64,000 nucleotides of DNA. It comes from Emticicia sp. C21. GTDB lineage: Bacteria; Bacteroidota; Bacteroidia; Cytophagales; Spirosomataceae. Location of the stretch: contig NZ_QVMT01000003.1 in assembly GCF_003418935.1 (NCBI RefSeq), positions 186,001 through 250,000 of the forward strand. Reading direction: 5' to 3'. Positions 1 through 8,743 of this stretch are shown here, one piece after another. Each line of letters opens with the position of its first letter. Within the stretch, counting starts at the first letter, position 1. Position numbers and translations under genes: made by a program. The notes under the pieces were generated by a model. It had not been told where the DNA came from and ran no database searches. It was given only the letters and a program-made list of their open reading frames with translations.

Positions 1-501
1 TTACATACCAAACCCGGTTTTAAATGGCAATCTTTTGTGCAGGCGGCTAATTATTGCATGCAAAACAATGTAGCATTAGAACAGGCACTTGCCTGGGCTG
101 ATGAGGCTATTACAGCACGTTTTGTAGGCCAAAAGAATTTTCAGACTTTAAGTACCAAAGCTGGTGTATTAGCCAGACTAAACAGACTGGGAGAAGCCAA
201 AGCCTTAATGGATGAAGCGGTTCCGATGGGCAGTATGGTTGAATTACATCAGTATGGTCGGGTTTTAATAGGAATGAAACAATCGCAGGAGGCACTGAAA
301 GTTTTTAAAACTAATTATGACAAAAATCCAAATCAATTTACTACCAATGTTGGTTTAGGTAGAGGATACTCAGCTGCAGGAGATTATAAAAAGGCATTGG
401 AACACATGAAGGTAGCCCTGACCCAAGCACCGGATGATTTGAATAAGAACAGTGTAGAGGGAATGATAAAGAAGCTGGAAGAGGGAAAGGATGTTAATTG
501 A
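1..501 (+). CDS. DUF2911 family protein, C-terminal TPR part (5' partial)
   Basis: The reading frame is open from base 1, so the gene starts before the window. The visible 166 residues contain an aromatic-rich stretch (GFKWQSFVQAANYC) followed by a helical region with TPR-like helix pairs (alanine/leucine/tyrosine spacing, e.g. GLGRGYSAAGDYKKALEHM). This matches the C-terminal half of Bacteroidota DUF2911 proteins, usually secreted proteins with an N-terminal beta domain and C-terminal TPRs. The molecular role of that family is not established. The N-terminus and signal peptide cannot be seen. The call rests on recalled family similarity. Confidence 0.75.
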   Translation, partial: LHTKPGFKWQSFVQAANYCMQNNVALEQALAWADEAITARFVGQKNFQTLSTKAGVLARLNRLGEAKALMDEAVPMGSMVELHQYGRVLIGMKQSQEALKVFKTNYDKNPNQFTTNVGLGRGYSAAGDYKKALEHMKVALTQAPDDLNKNSVEGMIKKLEEGKDVN

Positions 502-533
502 TTAATAACAGGCTACTAAAATTTATTGTGTTT

Positions 534-683
534 CGTAGAGATGTAACGGTTCGCCGCGCGATGCATTACGTCTCCATTAGCCTGTGCGCATAAAAATGAT
601 TGTTTATGCTTTTGATTCAGTCATATAAACATATTTGTATGATTAGACAGTCCCTAGGAGACGTATCGCAATACGTCTCTACG
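534..683. repeat. Paired palindromic repeat, family D copy 1
   Basis: Left arm 534-573 has the outer palindrome GTAA/TGCATTACGTCT split by a 15-bp GC-rich insert (547-561). Right arm 657-683 is a related palindrome around GACGTATCGCAATACGTC. The pair fills the 310-bp gap between the DUF2911 gene and the M61 peptidase gene. Related pairs lie at 27973-28140 and 63126-63259. There is no coding content. Confidence 0.75.
547..561 (+). repeat. GC-rich 15-bp micro-insert, copy 1
   Basis: CGGTTCGCCGCGCGA lies between GTAA and TGCATTACG. Without it the flanks would form the uninterrupted palindrome around AATGCATT seen at 63126 and 63236. The same 15 bases recur in the same context at 27986-28000. 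Confidence 0.7.
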
Positions 684-727
684 AATGCATTCTTATATAT
701 TCAATAATCCTTTGCTTTTTCAGTCTA

Positions 728-758
728 TTTTATAGTCTCATACGATTTGGTAACTTTA
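728..758 (+). promoter_or_regulatory. Candidate Bacteroidota promoter for the M61 peptidase gene
   Basis: TTTT at 728-731, a 19-bp spacer, then TAACTTTA at 751-758. This fits the -33 TTTG / -7 TAnnTTTG pattern except for the last base. It lies 54 bp before the start codon. Confidence 0.4.
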
Positions 759-811
759 CACGTTTTTATGAACTAAGTGAGTTTTATTTATTACAAATTA
801 TATAATTATCT

Positions 812-2692
812 ATGAAAAAAATAGCATATATGCTTCTGACTATGGCCGTAATGACGGCTTGTACCAGAAAAGCATCTGTAAGTTCTTCAACCTCCACACA
901 AAAAGATAACCTCTATCAATTCTCTGTTGATTTGACCAAAGTTGAAAACGATAAATTAGAGGTGACTTTAGTTGCGCCGAAAATTAATACAGACCAGATA
1001 ACTTATTTCCTGCCTAAGATTGTACCGGGTACTTATGCCAATTATGATTTTGGCCGTTATGTATCAGATTTTAAGGCATTTAATGCGAAAGGAGAAGCAT
1101 TGCCTGTTGATAAAGCCGATGTTAATAGCTGGACTATCAGAAATGCTCAAAGTCTTAGCAAAATTACCTATAAAGTAGATGATACCTGGGATTCTCCGGA
1201 AATTAAAGGTGAGAAAATTTTTGAGCCAGCCGGAAGTGATATTGATGCCAATAAGAAATTTGCGATCAACACTTTCTGTTTCTTCGGCTATTTTGATGGT
1301 ATGAAAAAATTACCTTATCAGATTTCCTTCACCAAGCCTACAGGATTCTACGGAGCTACTTCAATGAACTTTGCTTCTACTACGGCAACCAGAGATGTAT
1401 TCGAAGCAGCTAATTACATGGATTTATCTGATGCGCCAATCCTTTATACGCAACCAGATACAACTGTGTTGAAAATCGGTGGTGCTGATATATTAGTCTC
1501 GGTATTTTCTCCTAACAAAGAGGCTAATTCTAAAGAAATCGCTGCCAATATCAATTCCCTGCTTAATGCACAGAAAGAATACCTGGGTGGTAAATTGCCT
1601 ATTCAAAAATATGCTTTCCTGATTGTATTATCTGATAATCCGAATCTGATGAGTTATGGCGCCTTAGAGCATTCATATTCATCATTCTACTATTTACCTG
1701 AGGGCACTTCTAAAGAGCTTTCGCAAACTGTGAAAGACGTGGCATCGCATGAATTTTTCCATATTGTTACGCCTTTAAGTATCCACTCAGAAGAAATAGG
1801 TGATTTTGATTACAATACACCTAAAATGTCGAAACACTTATGGTTATATGAGGGACTAACAGAATATGCTGCCGGACATATGCAGATTAAATATGGTTTG
1901 ATAGAGATGCCTCAGTATCTGGATATGTTGCGCCAGAAAATGACAACCATGAAGATGATGAACGATAAGCTACCATTTACTGAAATGAGCTTAGGGGTAT
2001 TAGATAAATATAAAAACCAATACATGAACGTGTATAACAAAGGTGCTTTGATAGGTTTGTGCTTAGACATTAAACTACGTCAACTATCAGATGGTAAAGC
2101 CGGTACGCAAACATTAATGCGTGAACTGGCAAAAACCTATGGTAAAACGCAGTCATTCAAAGACAATGAATTGTTTGCTAAGATTACTTCTTTGACTTAT
2201 CCTGAAATTGGTAATTTCTTTGATAAATATGTAGATGGCCCTGAGCCATTGCCATTGACTGAAACTTTGCAATTAGTGGGTATTGAATATTTACCGGAGG
2301 CTACTATTAAAAAAATCAGCTTAGGAGGTATCAGCTTAGGATTCAATGCGCAAACCAAACGTATTAAAATTGGTAATGTAAGCAAAATCAATGAGTTTGG
2401 TAAGAAAATGGGTTACCAGTTGAATGATGAAATCGTATCATTAAACGGACAGGCATTTGATGTTCAGAAAGCACAGCATATTCTGGATGAGTATAATAAC
2501 AATACCAAGGAGGGAGACGTGGTAACTATGGAAGTTGCCCGCAAAAACAGTGAAGGTAAAGAAGAAATTATTAAATTGTCTTCACCAGCAATGGTAGTTG
2601 ATGTAACCGAGAAAAACGTATTGAAACTGGTTGATAATCCGACTCCGGCACAATTAAAAGTAAGAAAAGACTGGTTAAGTACAGAAAAGTAA
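812..2692 (+). CDS. M61 family metallopeptidase, lipoprotein
   Basis: A zinc aminopeptidase of the M61 (glycyl aminopeptidase) family, 626 aa. The N-terminus is a lipoprotein signal with the lipobox ending MTAC (Cys17), so the mature protein should be membrane-anchored in the envelope. An all-beta N-terminal domain is followed by the catalytic domain with the zinc motif HEFFH at residues 313-317 and the third ligand Glu347 in WLYEGLTEY. Residues of about 495-610 look like a PDZ domain, the usual M61 arrangement. Length is normal for the family. It is a single gene with a probable promoter at 728-758 and a hairpin terminator at 2729-2757. Substrate is unknown, but peptide scavenging or envelope proteolysis is likely. 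Confidence 0.9.
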   Translation: MKKIAYMLLTMAVMTACTRKASVSSSTSTQKDNLYQFSVDLTKVENDKLEVTLVAPKINTDQITYFLPKIVPGTYANYDFGRYVSDFKAFNAKGEALPVDKADVNSWTIRNAQSLSKITYKVDDTWDSPEIKGEKIFEPAGSDIDANKKFAINTFCFFGYFDGMKKLPYQISFTKPTGFYGATSMNFASTTATRDVFEAANYMDLSDAPILYTQPDTTVLKIGGADILVSVFSPNKEANSKEIAANINSLLNAQKEYLGGKLPIQKYAFLIVLSDNPNLMSYGALEHSYSSFYYLPEGTSKELSQTVKDVASHEFFHIVTPLSIHSEEIGDFDYNTPKMSKHLWLYEGLTEYAAGHMQIKYGLIEMPQYLDMLRQKMTTMKMMNDKLPFTEMSLGVLDKYKNQYMNVYNKGALIGLCLDIKLRQLSDGKAGTQTLMRELAKTYGKTQSFKDNELFAKITSLTYPEIGNFFDKYVDGPEPLPLTETLQLVGIEYLPEATIKKISLGGISLGFNAQTKRIKIGNVSKINEFGKKMGYQLNDEIVSLNGQAFDVQKAQHILDEYNNNTKEGDVVTMEVARKNSEGKEEIIKLSSPAMVVDVTEKNVLKLVDNPTPAQLKVRKDWLSTEK

Positions 2693-2728
2693 TTCGTCCA
2701 TTCCAACCTTTTTAATCAATTGTCAGTC

Positions 2729-2762
2729 AAGGGTGTAAAAGCGATTTTACACCCTTGTTTAT
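2729..2762 (+). terminator. Rho-independent-type terminator after M61 gene
   Basis: Stem AAGGGTGTAAAA / TTTTACACCCTT with a 4-base loop (GCGA), followed by a T-rich tail. It is 36 bp past the stop codon. Confidence 0.75.
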
Positions 2763-2880
2763 TTATAGCATAATCTGGTCGAACTATTGGATTATATGAA
2801 GAATATCAGAGGGGTATAAAATTAAAATCGTCAGACACCGTTAATCATTTTTTGAATTTTGCCTTTACACCCCAAAGATT

Positions 2881-3573
2881 GTGAGTAAATTTTTTAAGAA
2901 AAGCCTCCTTTATTCCCTTATCGGAATAGCTGCTGTAGCCTGTACCAATGTAGTTCCTACGCCTGTTTATTTTGAATCTCCAAATAAGCAGTTAGCTGCC
3001 AGAGGAGGGGGTAAACCCTCTATAAAGCCTCTAGTTAAAAATGGTGATGACTTAGTAGTTCAGCCTGACACGCTGACAACAGAGGTAATAAAAAATGCAC
3101 AAGGTGAAGCAGGCGTGCATATCTTTGATTTTCGTGAGGTTACGCCACCGGATATTAATTTCGATTTCCCATCACATAGTGTTGTGATGATGCCCGTTAC
3201 TTATGTAGGTGTTGATAAGGGCGTAGCCAATAGTTTTTGTGAGTATTGGCTCTATACCAAATCGGGCGAATTGGTTTGCTATTGCAAAAACACTATAAGT
3301 GGTTTGCATCCGGTTTATGGGAATAGTTTTAATGCCAACAATCACCTGCCTGCATTTACGAAAAAGATTGGTTATGGAGAGTATAGACTAGTATATAAGA
3401 ATATCTCTTCAGCACCCGTAAAACAGGATTTGATTTTTGGCCTGATTGCCAATAACGGCAAAGACCAAATTAATACAAAAGTATTAAGTGGAGAAACCAA
3501 AGAGTATTGGATTACTATTTATCCTTCAACTAGTGAGTTTAAGATGAATAATAATAATAAGGAACCGATGTGA
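2881..3573 (+). CDS. Hypothetical lipoprotein
   Basis: 230 aa, GTG start; no better in-frame ATG lies upstream. The N-terminus is a clear lipoprotein signal with the lipobox ending AVAC (Cys21), preceded by two lysines and a hydrophobic stretch. The rest is beta-rich with alternating hydrophobic residues and ends in a basic, asparagine-rich tail. I do not recognise the family. It stands alone between a terminator on the left and repeat family B on the right. Export and lipid anchoring are supported, but function is unknown. Confidence 0.7.
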   Translation: MSKFFKKSLLYSLIGIAAVACTNVVPTPVYFESPNKQLAARGGGKPSIKPLVKNGDDLVVQPDTLTTEVIKNAQGEAGVHIFDFREVTPPDINFDFPSHSVVMMPVTYVGVDKGVANSFCEYWLYTKSGELVCYCKNTISGLHPVYGNSFNANNHLPAFTKKIGYGEYRLVYKNISSAPVKQDLIFGLIANNGKDQINTKVLSGETKEYWITIYPSTSEFKMNNNNKEPM

Positions 3574-3601
3574 GATAGGGACAAATTATAATGACGAATA
3601 T

Positions 3602-3750
3602 GTATCCCGTAGGGATGTTATATCGGTAGTAGAGCTATCCAAATAGATAATACGAGTCCCGTAGGGACGATATATTAATATACCGTCCCTACGGGACTCA
3701 ACTCTTAAACTTTTCTTATTTTCTACCGATATAGCATCCCTACGGGATAC
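3602..3750. repeat. Nested inverted repeat, family B copy 1
   Basis: Outer arms 3602-3629 and 3723-3750 are near-perfect reverse complements (ATCCCGTAGGGATG... against ...CATCCCTACGGGAT). Between them sits a separate 46-bp palindrome (3654-3699) built on AGTCCCGTAGGGACG and its complement. It lies between the convergent lipoprotein and hisC genes and could act as a two-way terminator. The same three-part layout recurs at 42777-42942. Confidence 0.85.
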
Positions 3751-3761
3751 ATCTCTATCTA

Positions 3762-4808
3762 CTAGTATGCTTTCAACGCCTCAACCAAAACTTCATTCTC
3801 GGCATCGGTTCCAATGGATATACGGATACAACCTTCGCATAACTGCACATTCGAACGGTCTCGGGTAATGATTTTTCTATCAATCAGGTATTTGAAAACA
3901 CCTTTGGCATCATCAAATTTTACTAATAGCTGATTAGAGTCTGTCGGATAAATATATTTCACTACAGATAAATTGCCTAAAAGATTAACCAGATTAGTAC
4001 GGGCTTTTAGAATCTCCTGCACATAGTTATTTTTCTTCTTTTCATTATCCAATGCCTCCAGAATCAAGGCTTGTGTAACGGCATTGAGGTTATAAGGATA
4101 TTTGATTTTATTCAGAATCTTAATCAAATCTTCCGAAGCAAAGGCCATTCCGAAACGGAGTGCTGCCAATCCCCATGCTTTTGAGAAAGTTTGTAATACT
4201 ACTAGGTTCGGATAAGTGTCTAATAGCTTCGTAAATGATTCTTCTTCTGTAAAATCAATATAGGCTTCATCAACAATGACTAAACCTGTTTTGAAATTAT
4301 CCAGAATGGCAATAACAGATTCCCGTTTGGCTAAATTGCCTGATGGGTTATTAGGCGAACAAACCCAAATGAGTTTAGTATGTTCATTAACAGCCGCTAA
4401 TAATTCATCAACCCGAATCTGAAAATCAGAGGTAAGCGATACCTGTATTACAGGGGTATTCTGAATATCAGCACATACTTTATACATGCCATAAGTGGGT
4501 GGCATCGTAATGATATTATCTTCTTTCGGCTCACAAGTAGCACGGATTAACAAGTCGATAGCCTCATCAGAACCATTTCCCAAAAAAATCTGTCCTGGGC
4601 GAACACTCTTAATAACGGCCAGTTTTTCTTTGATTTCAGCCTGATAGGGGTCTGGATAACGATTATAATTACCAGCGATAACAGCCCCGAATGGGTTTTC
4701 GTTGGCATCTAAAAAAATGCCTTCTTTTCCGGTATACTCATCACGAGCCGAAGCATAAGGTGTTAAGGTCAGGATATGAGGACGAATGATATTGTCTAGT
4801 GAGAACAT
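3762..4808 (-). CDS. hisC: Histidinol-phosphate aminotransferase
   Basis: A PLP-dependent class II aminotransferase that converts imidazole-acetol phosphate and glutamate to histidinol phosphate in histidine synthesis (cytosol). It is 348 aa, the usual HisC length. Visible features are DANENPFG near residue 35, SPNNPSG (Asn154), DEAY (Asp180) and the PLP lysine Lys210 in TFSKAWGLAALRFG. No other his gene is next to it; its neighbour on the same strand is an SDR gene separated by a repeat, so it is not in a his operon here. HisC-like enzymes can also act on aromatic amino acids, so the substrate call is by family resemblance. Confidence 0.9.
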   Translation of the reverse strand: MFSLDNIIRPHILTLTPYASARDEYTGKEGIFLDANENPFGAVIAGNYNRYPDPYQAEIKEKLAVIKSVRPGQIFLGNGSDEAIDLLIRATCEPKEDNIITMPPTYGMYKVCADIQNTPVIQVSLTSDFQIRVDELLAAVNEHTKLIWVCSPNNPSGNLAKRESVIAILDNFKTGLVIVDEAYIDFTEEESFTKLLDTYPNLVVLQTFSKAWGLAALRFGMAFASEDLIKILNKIKYPYNLNAVTQALILEALDNEKKKNNYVQEILKARTNLVNLLGNLSVVKYIYPTDSNQLLVKFDDAKGVFKYLIDRKIITRDRSNVQLCEGCIRISIGTDAENEVLVEALKAY

Positions 4809-4811
4809 GAG

Positions 4812-4948
4812 AATAATTGAGTGATTGAGTGATTGAGTGAATTAGTGATTTTATTCAATTGACTCTAAATGGGTGTTAGCTAAACTATTAATCACCGTAT
4901 GCGGCGACTAATCACTCATTCACTCAATCACTAATTCACTCATTAAAT
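4812..4948. repeat. Heptad-type inverted repeat pair, family A copy 1
   Basis: Left arm 4812-4850 and right arm 4907-4948 are made of 8-bp units such as ATTGAGTG and AATTAGTG in opposite orientation. A GC-rich micro-insert in minus orientation (TCGCCGCATACGG, 4895-4907) sits at the inner edge of the right arm. The pair separates hisC from the SDR gene. A single further arm of the same units lies at 5721-5758, upstream of the SDR gene. Confidence 0.75.
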
Positions 4949-5715
4949 TATTTCGGTGCCATCCTGATAGCTCCATCTAAACGAATTACTTCGCCGTTGA
5001 GCATGGTATTTTCTACGATGCTTTGGACTAATTGAGCATATTCATCCGGACGACCTAAACGTGGTGGAAATGGTACTTGTTGACCTAATGATTGTTGTGC
5101 TTCTTCCGGTAGGGAGGCCATTAGAGGTGTTTTGAAAATACCAGGTGCTATAGTCATTACTCTTATGCCGTTTCTTGATAAATCACGGGCTATGGGTAGC
5201 GTCATGGCTACAATACCACCTTTAGAGGCAGCATAGGCCGCTTGTCCGATTTGCCCGTCATAGGCTGCTACCGAGGCTGTATTGATAATAATGCCTCTTT
5301 CACCGTCTTCGTTCGGCGTATTGTTCGACATCTCAAAAGCTGCCAGACGAATCATATTAAATGAACCTACCAGATTGATATTGATAATCTTCTGAAAATG
5401 AGCCAGTGAATGAGGCCCCTCTTTGCCAACTGTGCGGGCAGGTGGTGCAATTCCGGCACAGTTAACCAGAATATGAATGGCCTGAAATCTGGCTAGTGCC
5501 TGATTCATGACATTTTGTGCATCCTGTTCAGAAGAGACGTCGCATTTCACGAATTCAGCTACCGTGCCTAATTCATCTGCTAATGCTTTGCCTTTTTCCT
5601 CGTTTACATCCACAATAATGGCATTAGCACCTGCTTTTACGAATCTTCTTACTACGGCTTCTCCTAATCCTGATGCCCCTCCTGTAACTATGGCTGTTAA
5701 TCCTTTTAGTTGCAT
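4948..5715 (-). CDS. SDR family 3-hydroxyacyl-CoA dehydrogenase-like oxidoreductase
   Basis: A 255-aa NAD-dependent short-chain dehydrogenase. It has the TGGASGLG cofactor loop at residues 11-18, Asp36 after the second strand (favours NAD over NADP), the NNAG-equivalent NCAG near 85-88, and the catalytic triad Ser148, Tyr161 and Lys165 (YAASK). The sequence style ([27 protein letters not shown]) resembles type 2 3-hydroxyacyl-CoA dehydrogenases of the HSD17B10 group, so a role in fatty-acid or branched-chain acyl oxidation is likely but not proven. The stop codon directly abuts repeat family A. Confidence 0.8.
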   Translation of the reverse strand: MQLKGLTAIVTGGASGLGEAVVRRFVKAGANAIIVDVNEEKGKALADELGTVAEFVKCDVSSEQDAQNVMNQALARFQAIHILVNCAGIAPPARTVGKEGPHSLAHFQKIININLVGSFNMIRLAAFEMSNNTPNEDGERGIIINTASVAAYDGQIGQAAYAASKGGIVAMTLPIARDLSRNGIRVMTIAPGIFKTPLMASLPEEAQQSLGQQVPFPPRLGRPDEYAQLVQSIVENTMLNGEVIRLDGAIRMAPK

Positions 5716-5833
5716 ATAATCATTGAATGATTGAGTGAATGTGTGATTTAGTGATTACTAAACATCAGTCAATATTTTACCTATCTCTACTAGATAAAAA
5801 AGAAATTTTCTATTAGTAGCTGTTTATTGTCGC

Positions 5834-5841
5834 TAAATTTG
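5834..5841 (+). promoter_or_regulatory. Candidate -7 element of hemF promoter
   Basis: TAAATTTG matches the Bacteroidota -7 consensus TAnnTTTG and lies 24 bp before the hemF start codon. The -33 box is weak: TTTT at 5806-5809 gives a long spacer. Confidence 0.4.
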
Positions 5842-5864
5842 TCACAAAATTTGAAAAGAATCTT

Positions 5865-6761
5865 ATGTTATCCAAAGAAAATATTGCCGAATACTTCAAG
5901 ACCCTTCAAAATAATATTTGTGAAGCCATAGAAAATACAGATGGCAAAGGAAAGTTTCGTGAAGATCTCTGGCAGCACCATAGTGGCGGTGGAGGAAGAA
6001 CCCGCGTCATAACAGACGGAAATATCATTGCCAAAGGTGGAGTAAATTTCTCGGCTGTTTCGGGTGAGGTATCCGATGCACTGCAAAAACAATTGAATCT
6101 GACAGAAAAGTCAAACTATTTTGCCACTGGAGTTTCGATTGTGCAACATCCTGTGAGTCCAATGGTGCCTATTATTCATATGAATGTGCGTTATTTTGAG
6201 TTAGAAAACGGTATTTGTTGGTTTGGTGGGGGTATTGATCTGACTCCCCATTATGTGGTTGAGGAAGATGCCCGTTGGTTTCATCAACAATTAAAAACGG
6301 CTTGCGATAAACACTCTGTCGAGTACTATCTAAAATATAAAGAATGGGCAGATAATTACTTCTTTATTCCACATAGAAATGAAACCCGTGGGGTGGGGGG
6401 GATATTCTTTGATTATCTGAAACCAAAAGACGAAACACCAAAAGAAGATATATTTGCCTTTGTGCAATCGGTAGGAGAGAGTTTTGCTCCCACTTATACG
6501 CACTTGATGGCAAAGAATAGCCTTTTGCCTTACAGAGAACGTGAAACTAACTGGCAGATGCTTCGTCGTGGTCGCTATGTAGAATTTAATCTGGTATGGG
6601 ATAGAGGTACCAAGTTTGGCTTAGAGACCAATGGACGTACAGAATCTATCTTAATGAGTTTACCTCCGGTTGCTAATTGGGTATATGATTACCAGCCCGA
6701 AGCAGGGAGTGAGGAAGAAAAGACTCTGGGCTTATTGAAAAAGGGGATTGATTGGGTATGA
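5865..6761 (+). CDS. hemF: Oxygen-dependent coproporphyrinogen III oxidase
   Basis: Catalyses the oxidative decarboxylation of coproporphyrinogen III to protoporphyrinogen IX in haem synthesis, using oxygen; cytosolic homodimer in known members. The 298-aa protein has full family length and the family's conserved blocks: GGGGRTRVITDG near residue 40, HMNVRYFE, WFGGGIDLTPHY near 120-131, HRNETRGVGGIFFDY and RGRYVEFNLVWDRGTKFGL. It is monocistronic, with a promoter-like box just upstream and repeat family C directly after it. Its presence suggests aerobic growth. Another haem gene, hemL, is in the window but not adjacent. Confidence 0.96.
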   Translation: MLSKENIAEYFKTLQNNICEAIENTDGKGKFREDLWQHHSGGGGRTRVITDGNIIAKGGVNFSAVSGEVSDALQKQLNLTEKSNYFATGVSIVQHPVSPMVPIIHMNVRYFELENGICWFGGGIDLTPHYVVEEDARWFHQQLKTACDKHSVEYYLKYKEWADNYFFIPHRNETRGVGGIFFDYLKPKDETPKEDIFAFVQSVGESFAPTYTHLMAKNSLLPYRERETNWQMLRRGRYVEFNLVWDRGTKFGLETNGRTESILMSLPPVANWVYDYQPEAGSEEEKTLGLLKKGIDWV

Positions 6762-6766
6762 TAGCC

Positions 6767-6919
6767 TACCGTGTCACGCTTCTACTCGGACTCAAAAGAG
6801 CGTGGCACGGTTAGCCTGGGAATATAGTGCCATTATTAGCAATCTATCCTTAACAGGTATAAATTCTTAAATTATTGAAAAAGTAGAAAGTCCTCTGAGT
6901 GCCGAAGCGTGCCACACTT
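6767..6919. repeat. Inverted repeat pair, family C copy 1
   Basis: Left element 6767-6810 contains GTGTCACGCTTCTACTCGG and GAGCGTGGCACGG. The right partner at 6890-6919 (GCCGAAGCGTGCCACAC) is a shorter, degenerate inverse copy. It sits between the convergent hemF and DUF885 genes. A fuller pair is at 50882-51076. Confidence 0.65.
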
Positions 6920-6922
6920 GAT

Positions 6923-8665
6923 TTACTCCTTCGTTTTCTTATTCAATTCTTCATCAATATACTTATCTACCATTTTCTCTAAGATAGACATCGTAACTGT
7001 TCCCTGAGAAAGTACTAAGTCATGAAAGGCTCTTACATCAAATTTATCTTTTAATAGCATTTCTGCTTTTTTGCGTTGAGTTTTAATCGTTATTTCTCCG
7101 ATTTTGTAGGCTAGTGCCTGTCCCGGCCATGAGATGTATCTGTTAATTTCTGTATTCACTTCATGAAGTGATAGGGCGGTGTTATCTGCAAGGAAACTAA
7201 CGGCCTGGTCTCTTGTCCAGTCTTTATCGTGAATACCTACATCTATTACTAATCTACAGGCGCGCCACATTTCATAAGTTAGCCGACCGAAGAGGCTGTA
7301 AGGGTCTTTATATAAGCCTAATTCATAGCCCAGAAACTCTCCATATAATCCCCAACCTTCGCCATAGGCATTTACGTAAAGGTTTCTCCTGAACTCCGGA
7401 AGGTTTTCTAATTCCTGTGTTAAAGCTATTTGTAAATGATGGCCAGGTACAGCTTCGTGTAAAGTCAATGCTTCAAGTGTATAGAGCGTACGGCTTGGTA
7501 GATTATACAAATTTACCCAGTAGTTACCTGAGCTTTTTGATTTGATATTTGCTCCGCTGTATCTTCCTGCTGTATAAGTAGGGGCAAGGTAATCAGGCAC
7601 TTGCACAACGCCATAAGGCTGACGAGGTAATTTACCAAACAGGAGAGGAAGCTTGCCATCAATTTTTTTTGCGATAAAAGAAGCTTCTTTTAATAATTGC
7701 TCACCTGAGGTTGGGTAAAATTTAGGATCATTTCTTAAATAGTTGATGAAGTCTTTGATTGAGCCTTTGAATTTTACATCATCCAGCACCTGTTGCATTT
7801 CTTTTTTGATGCGCTCTACTTCTTTCAAACCAATATTATAGACTTCATCCGGAGTCATATTGGTAGTGGTATAATGCTTTACTTTTTCGGCATAATACTT
7901 TTTGCCATTCGGGAAATGCGAAGCCCCTAAGGTAGTTCGCGTTTTGGGGTGATATTCTTTCTCAAAGAAATCGCTTATTTTTTGAAAGCTCGGAATCACA
8001 CTTTGTTCAATCTGCTTTTTGCCCTCGGCTTGCAATTGTGCCCAGTCGGTATCTGAAATAGCAGTGGGCTTTACCTTAAATGGTTGCCAGAAACCTGATT
8101 TTTCATAACTATCTACAATCTGACTATTATAGGTGGCTTCATAACCTTTTAGCGATACACTGGGTTGCGAAATACCTAAAGCCAAGCCCTTTCTCATTAA
8201 GTCCAGATTTTCGTCTACAAACAGGCGGATACCTTTTAAGGAATTAATATAACGGTCAAATTCCTTTTTGGTGGAATAAGTACGAGAGCCCATACCGGGT
8301 AAACCTGTATGAAAACCTGCATCGGCCAGAATAGGGTTAAGATATTCTTTGTATTCATAAGAAATCAACTCATCGTTAACAGTGTATTTCAGTAGGGCAA
8401 TATTTATCTGATCGTCAAAACTGAGGTCTTTTTCGTTAATGCTATTCAGTTTATCCCATTCCTTTTTATAGAACTGGTATCTGCGCAGAAAATCTTCTTC
8501 ACGATTTTTACCAAAAGGATAGGGTGAGGTATCTTCATCACCAGTAGATTCCTGCTTGTTAAATGTCTTTATGTCTTCCAGCACAGTTTTAATAACTGCA
8601 TTCGTTTGAGAGAAAGCCGATGAAGTATAAATACATATCCATATCAGGAGTAAACATTTTTTCAT
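6923..8665 (-). CDS. DUF885 family protein, probable secreted metallo-hydrolase
   Basis: 580 aa with an N-terminal signal peptide (MKKCLLLIWICIYTSSAFSQ), so it is exported. DUF885 proteins are a large family of predicted zinc peptidases. The diagnostic motif HEAVPGHH is present around residue 407, preceded by TLEALTLHEA, and the downstream block NAYGEGWGLYGEFLG is also typical. Length is normal. It is a single gene, with an AraC-type regulator gene upstream on the same strand. Substrates are unknown for most members; peptidase activity is an inference from the motif. Confidence 0.85.
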   Translation of the reverse strand: MKKCLLLIWICIYTSSAFSQTNAVIKTVLEDIKTFNKQESTGDEDTSPYPFGKNREEDFLRRYQFYKKEWDKLNSINEKDLSFDDQINIALLKYTVNDELISYEYKEYLNPILADAGFHTGLPGMGSRTYSTKKEFDRYINSLKGIRLFVDENLDLMRKGLALGISQPSVSLKGYEATYNSQIVDSYEKSGFWQPFKVKPTAISDTDWAQLQAEGKKQIEQSVIPSFQKISDFFEKEYHPKTRTTLGASHFPNGKKYYAEKVKHYTTTNMTPDEVYNIGLKEVERIKKEMQQVLDDVKFKGSIKDFINYLRNDPKFYPTSGEQLLKEASFIAKKIDGKLPLLFGKLPRQPYGVVQVPDYLAPTYTAGRYSGANIKSKSSGNYWVNLYNLPSRTLYTLEALTLHEAVPGHHLQIALTQELENLPEFRRNLYVNAYGEGWGLYGEFLGYELGLYKDPYSLFGRLTYEMWRACRLVIDVGIHDKDWTRDQAVSFLADNTALSLHEVNTEINRYISWPGQALAYKIGEITIKTQRKKAEMLLKDKFDVRAFHDLVLSQGTVTMSILEKMVDKYIDEELNKKTKE

Positions 8666-8743
8666 GGAGTAGTTTGTTAAGGGAGTTTTTAGAATCCGAA
8701 GATAAGGAAAAAAATGATGGATTGAAGAGAAAGAGAATGTTTA

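Noticed and set aside
4812-4948. Origin-like iterons
   Set aside because: The ATTGAGTG units are arranged as inverted pairs at several gene ends across the window and lack DnaA-box sequences, so a dispersed repeat family is the better explanation.
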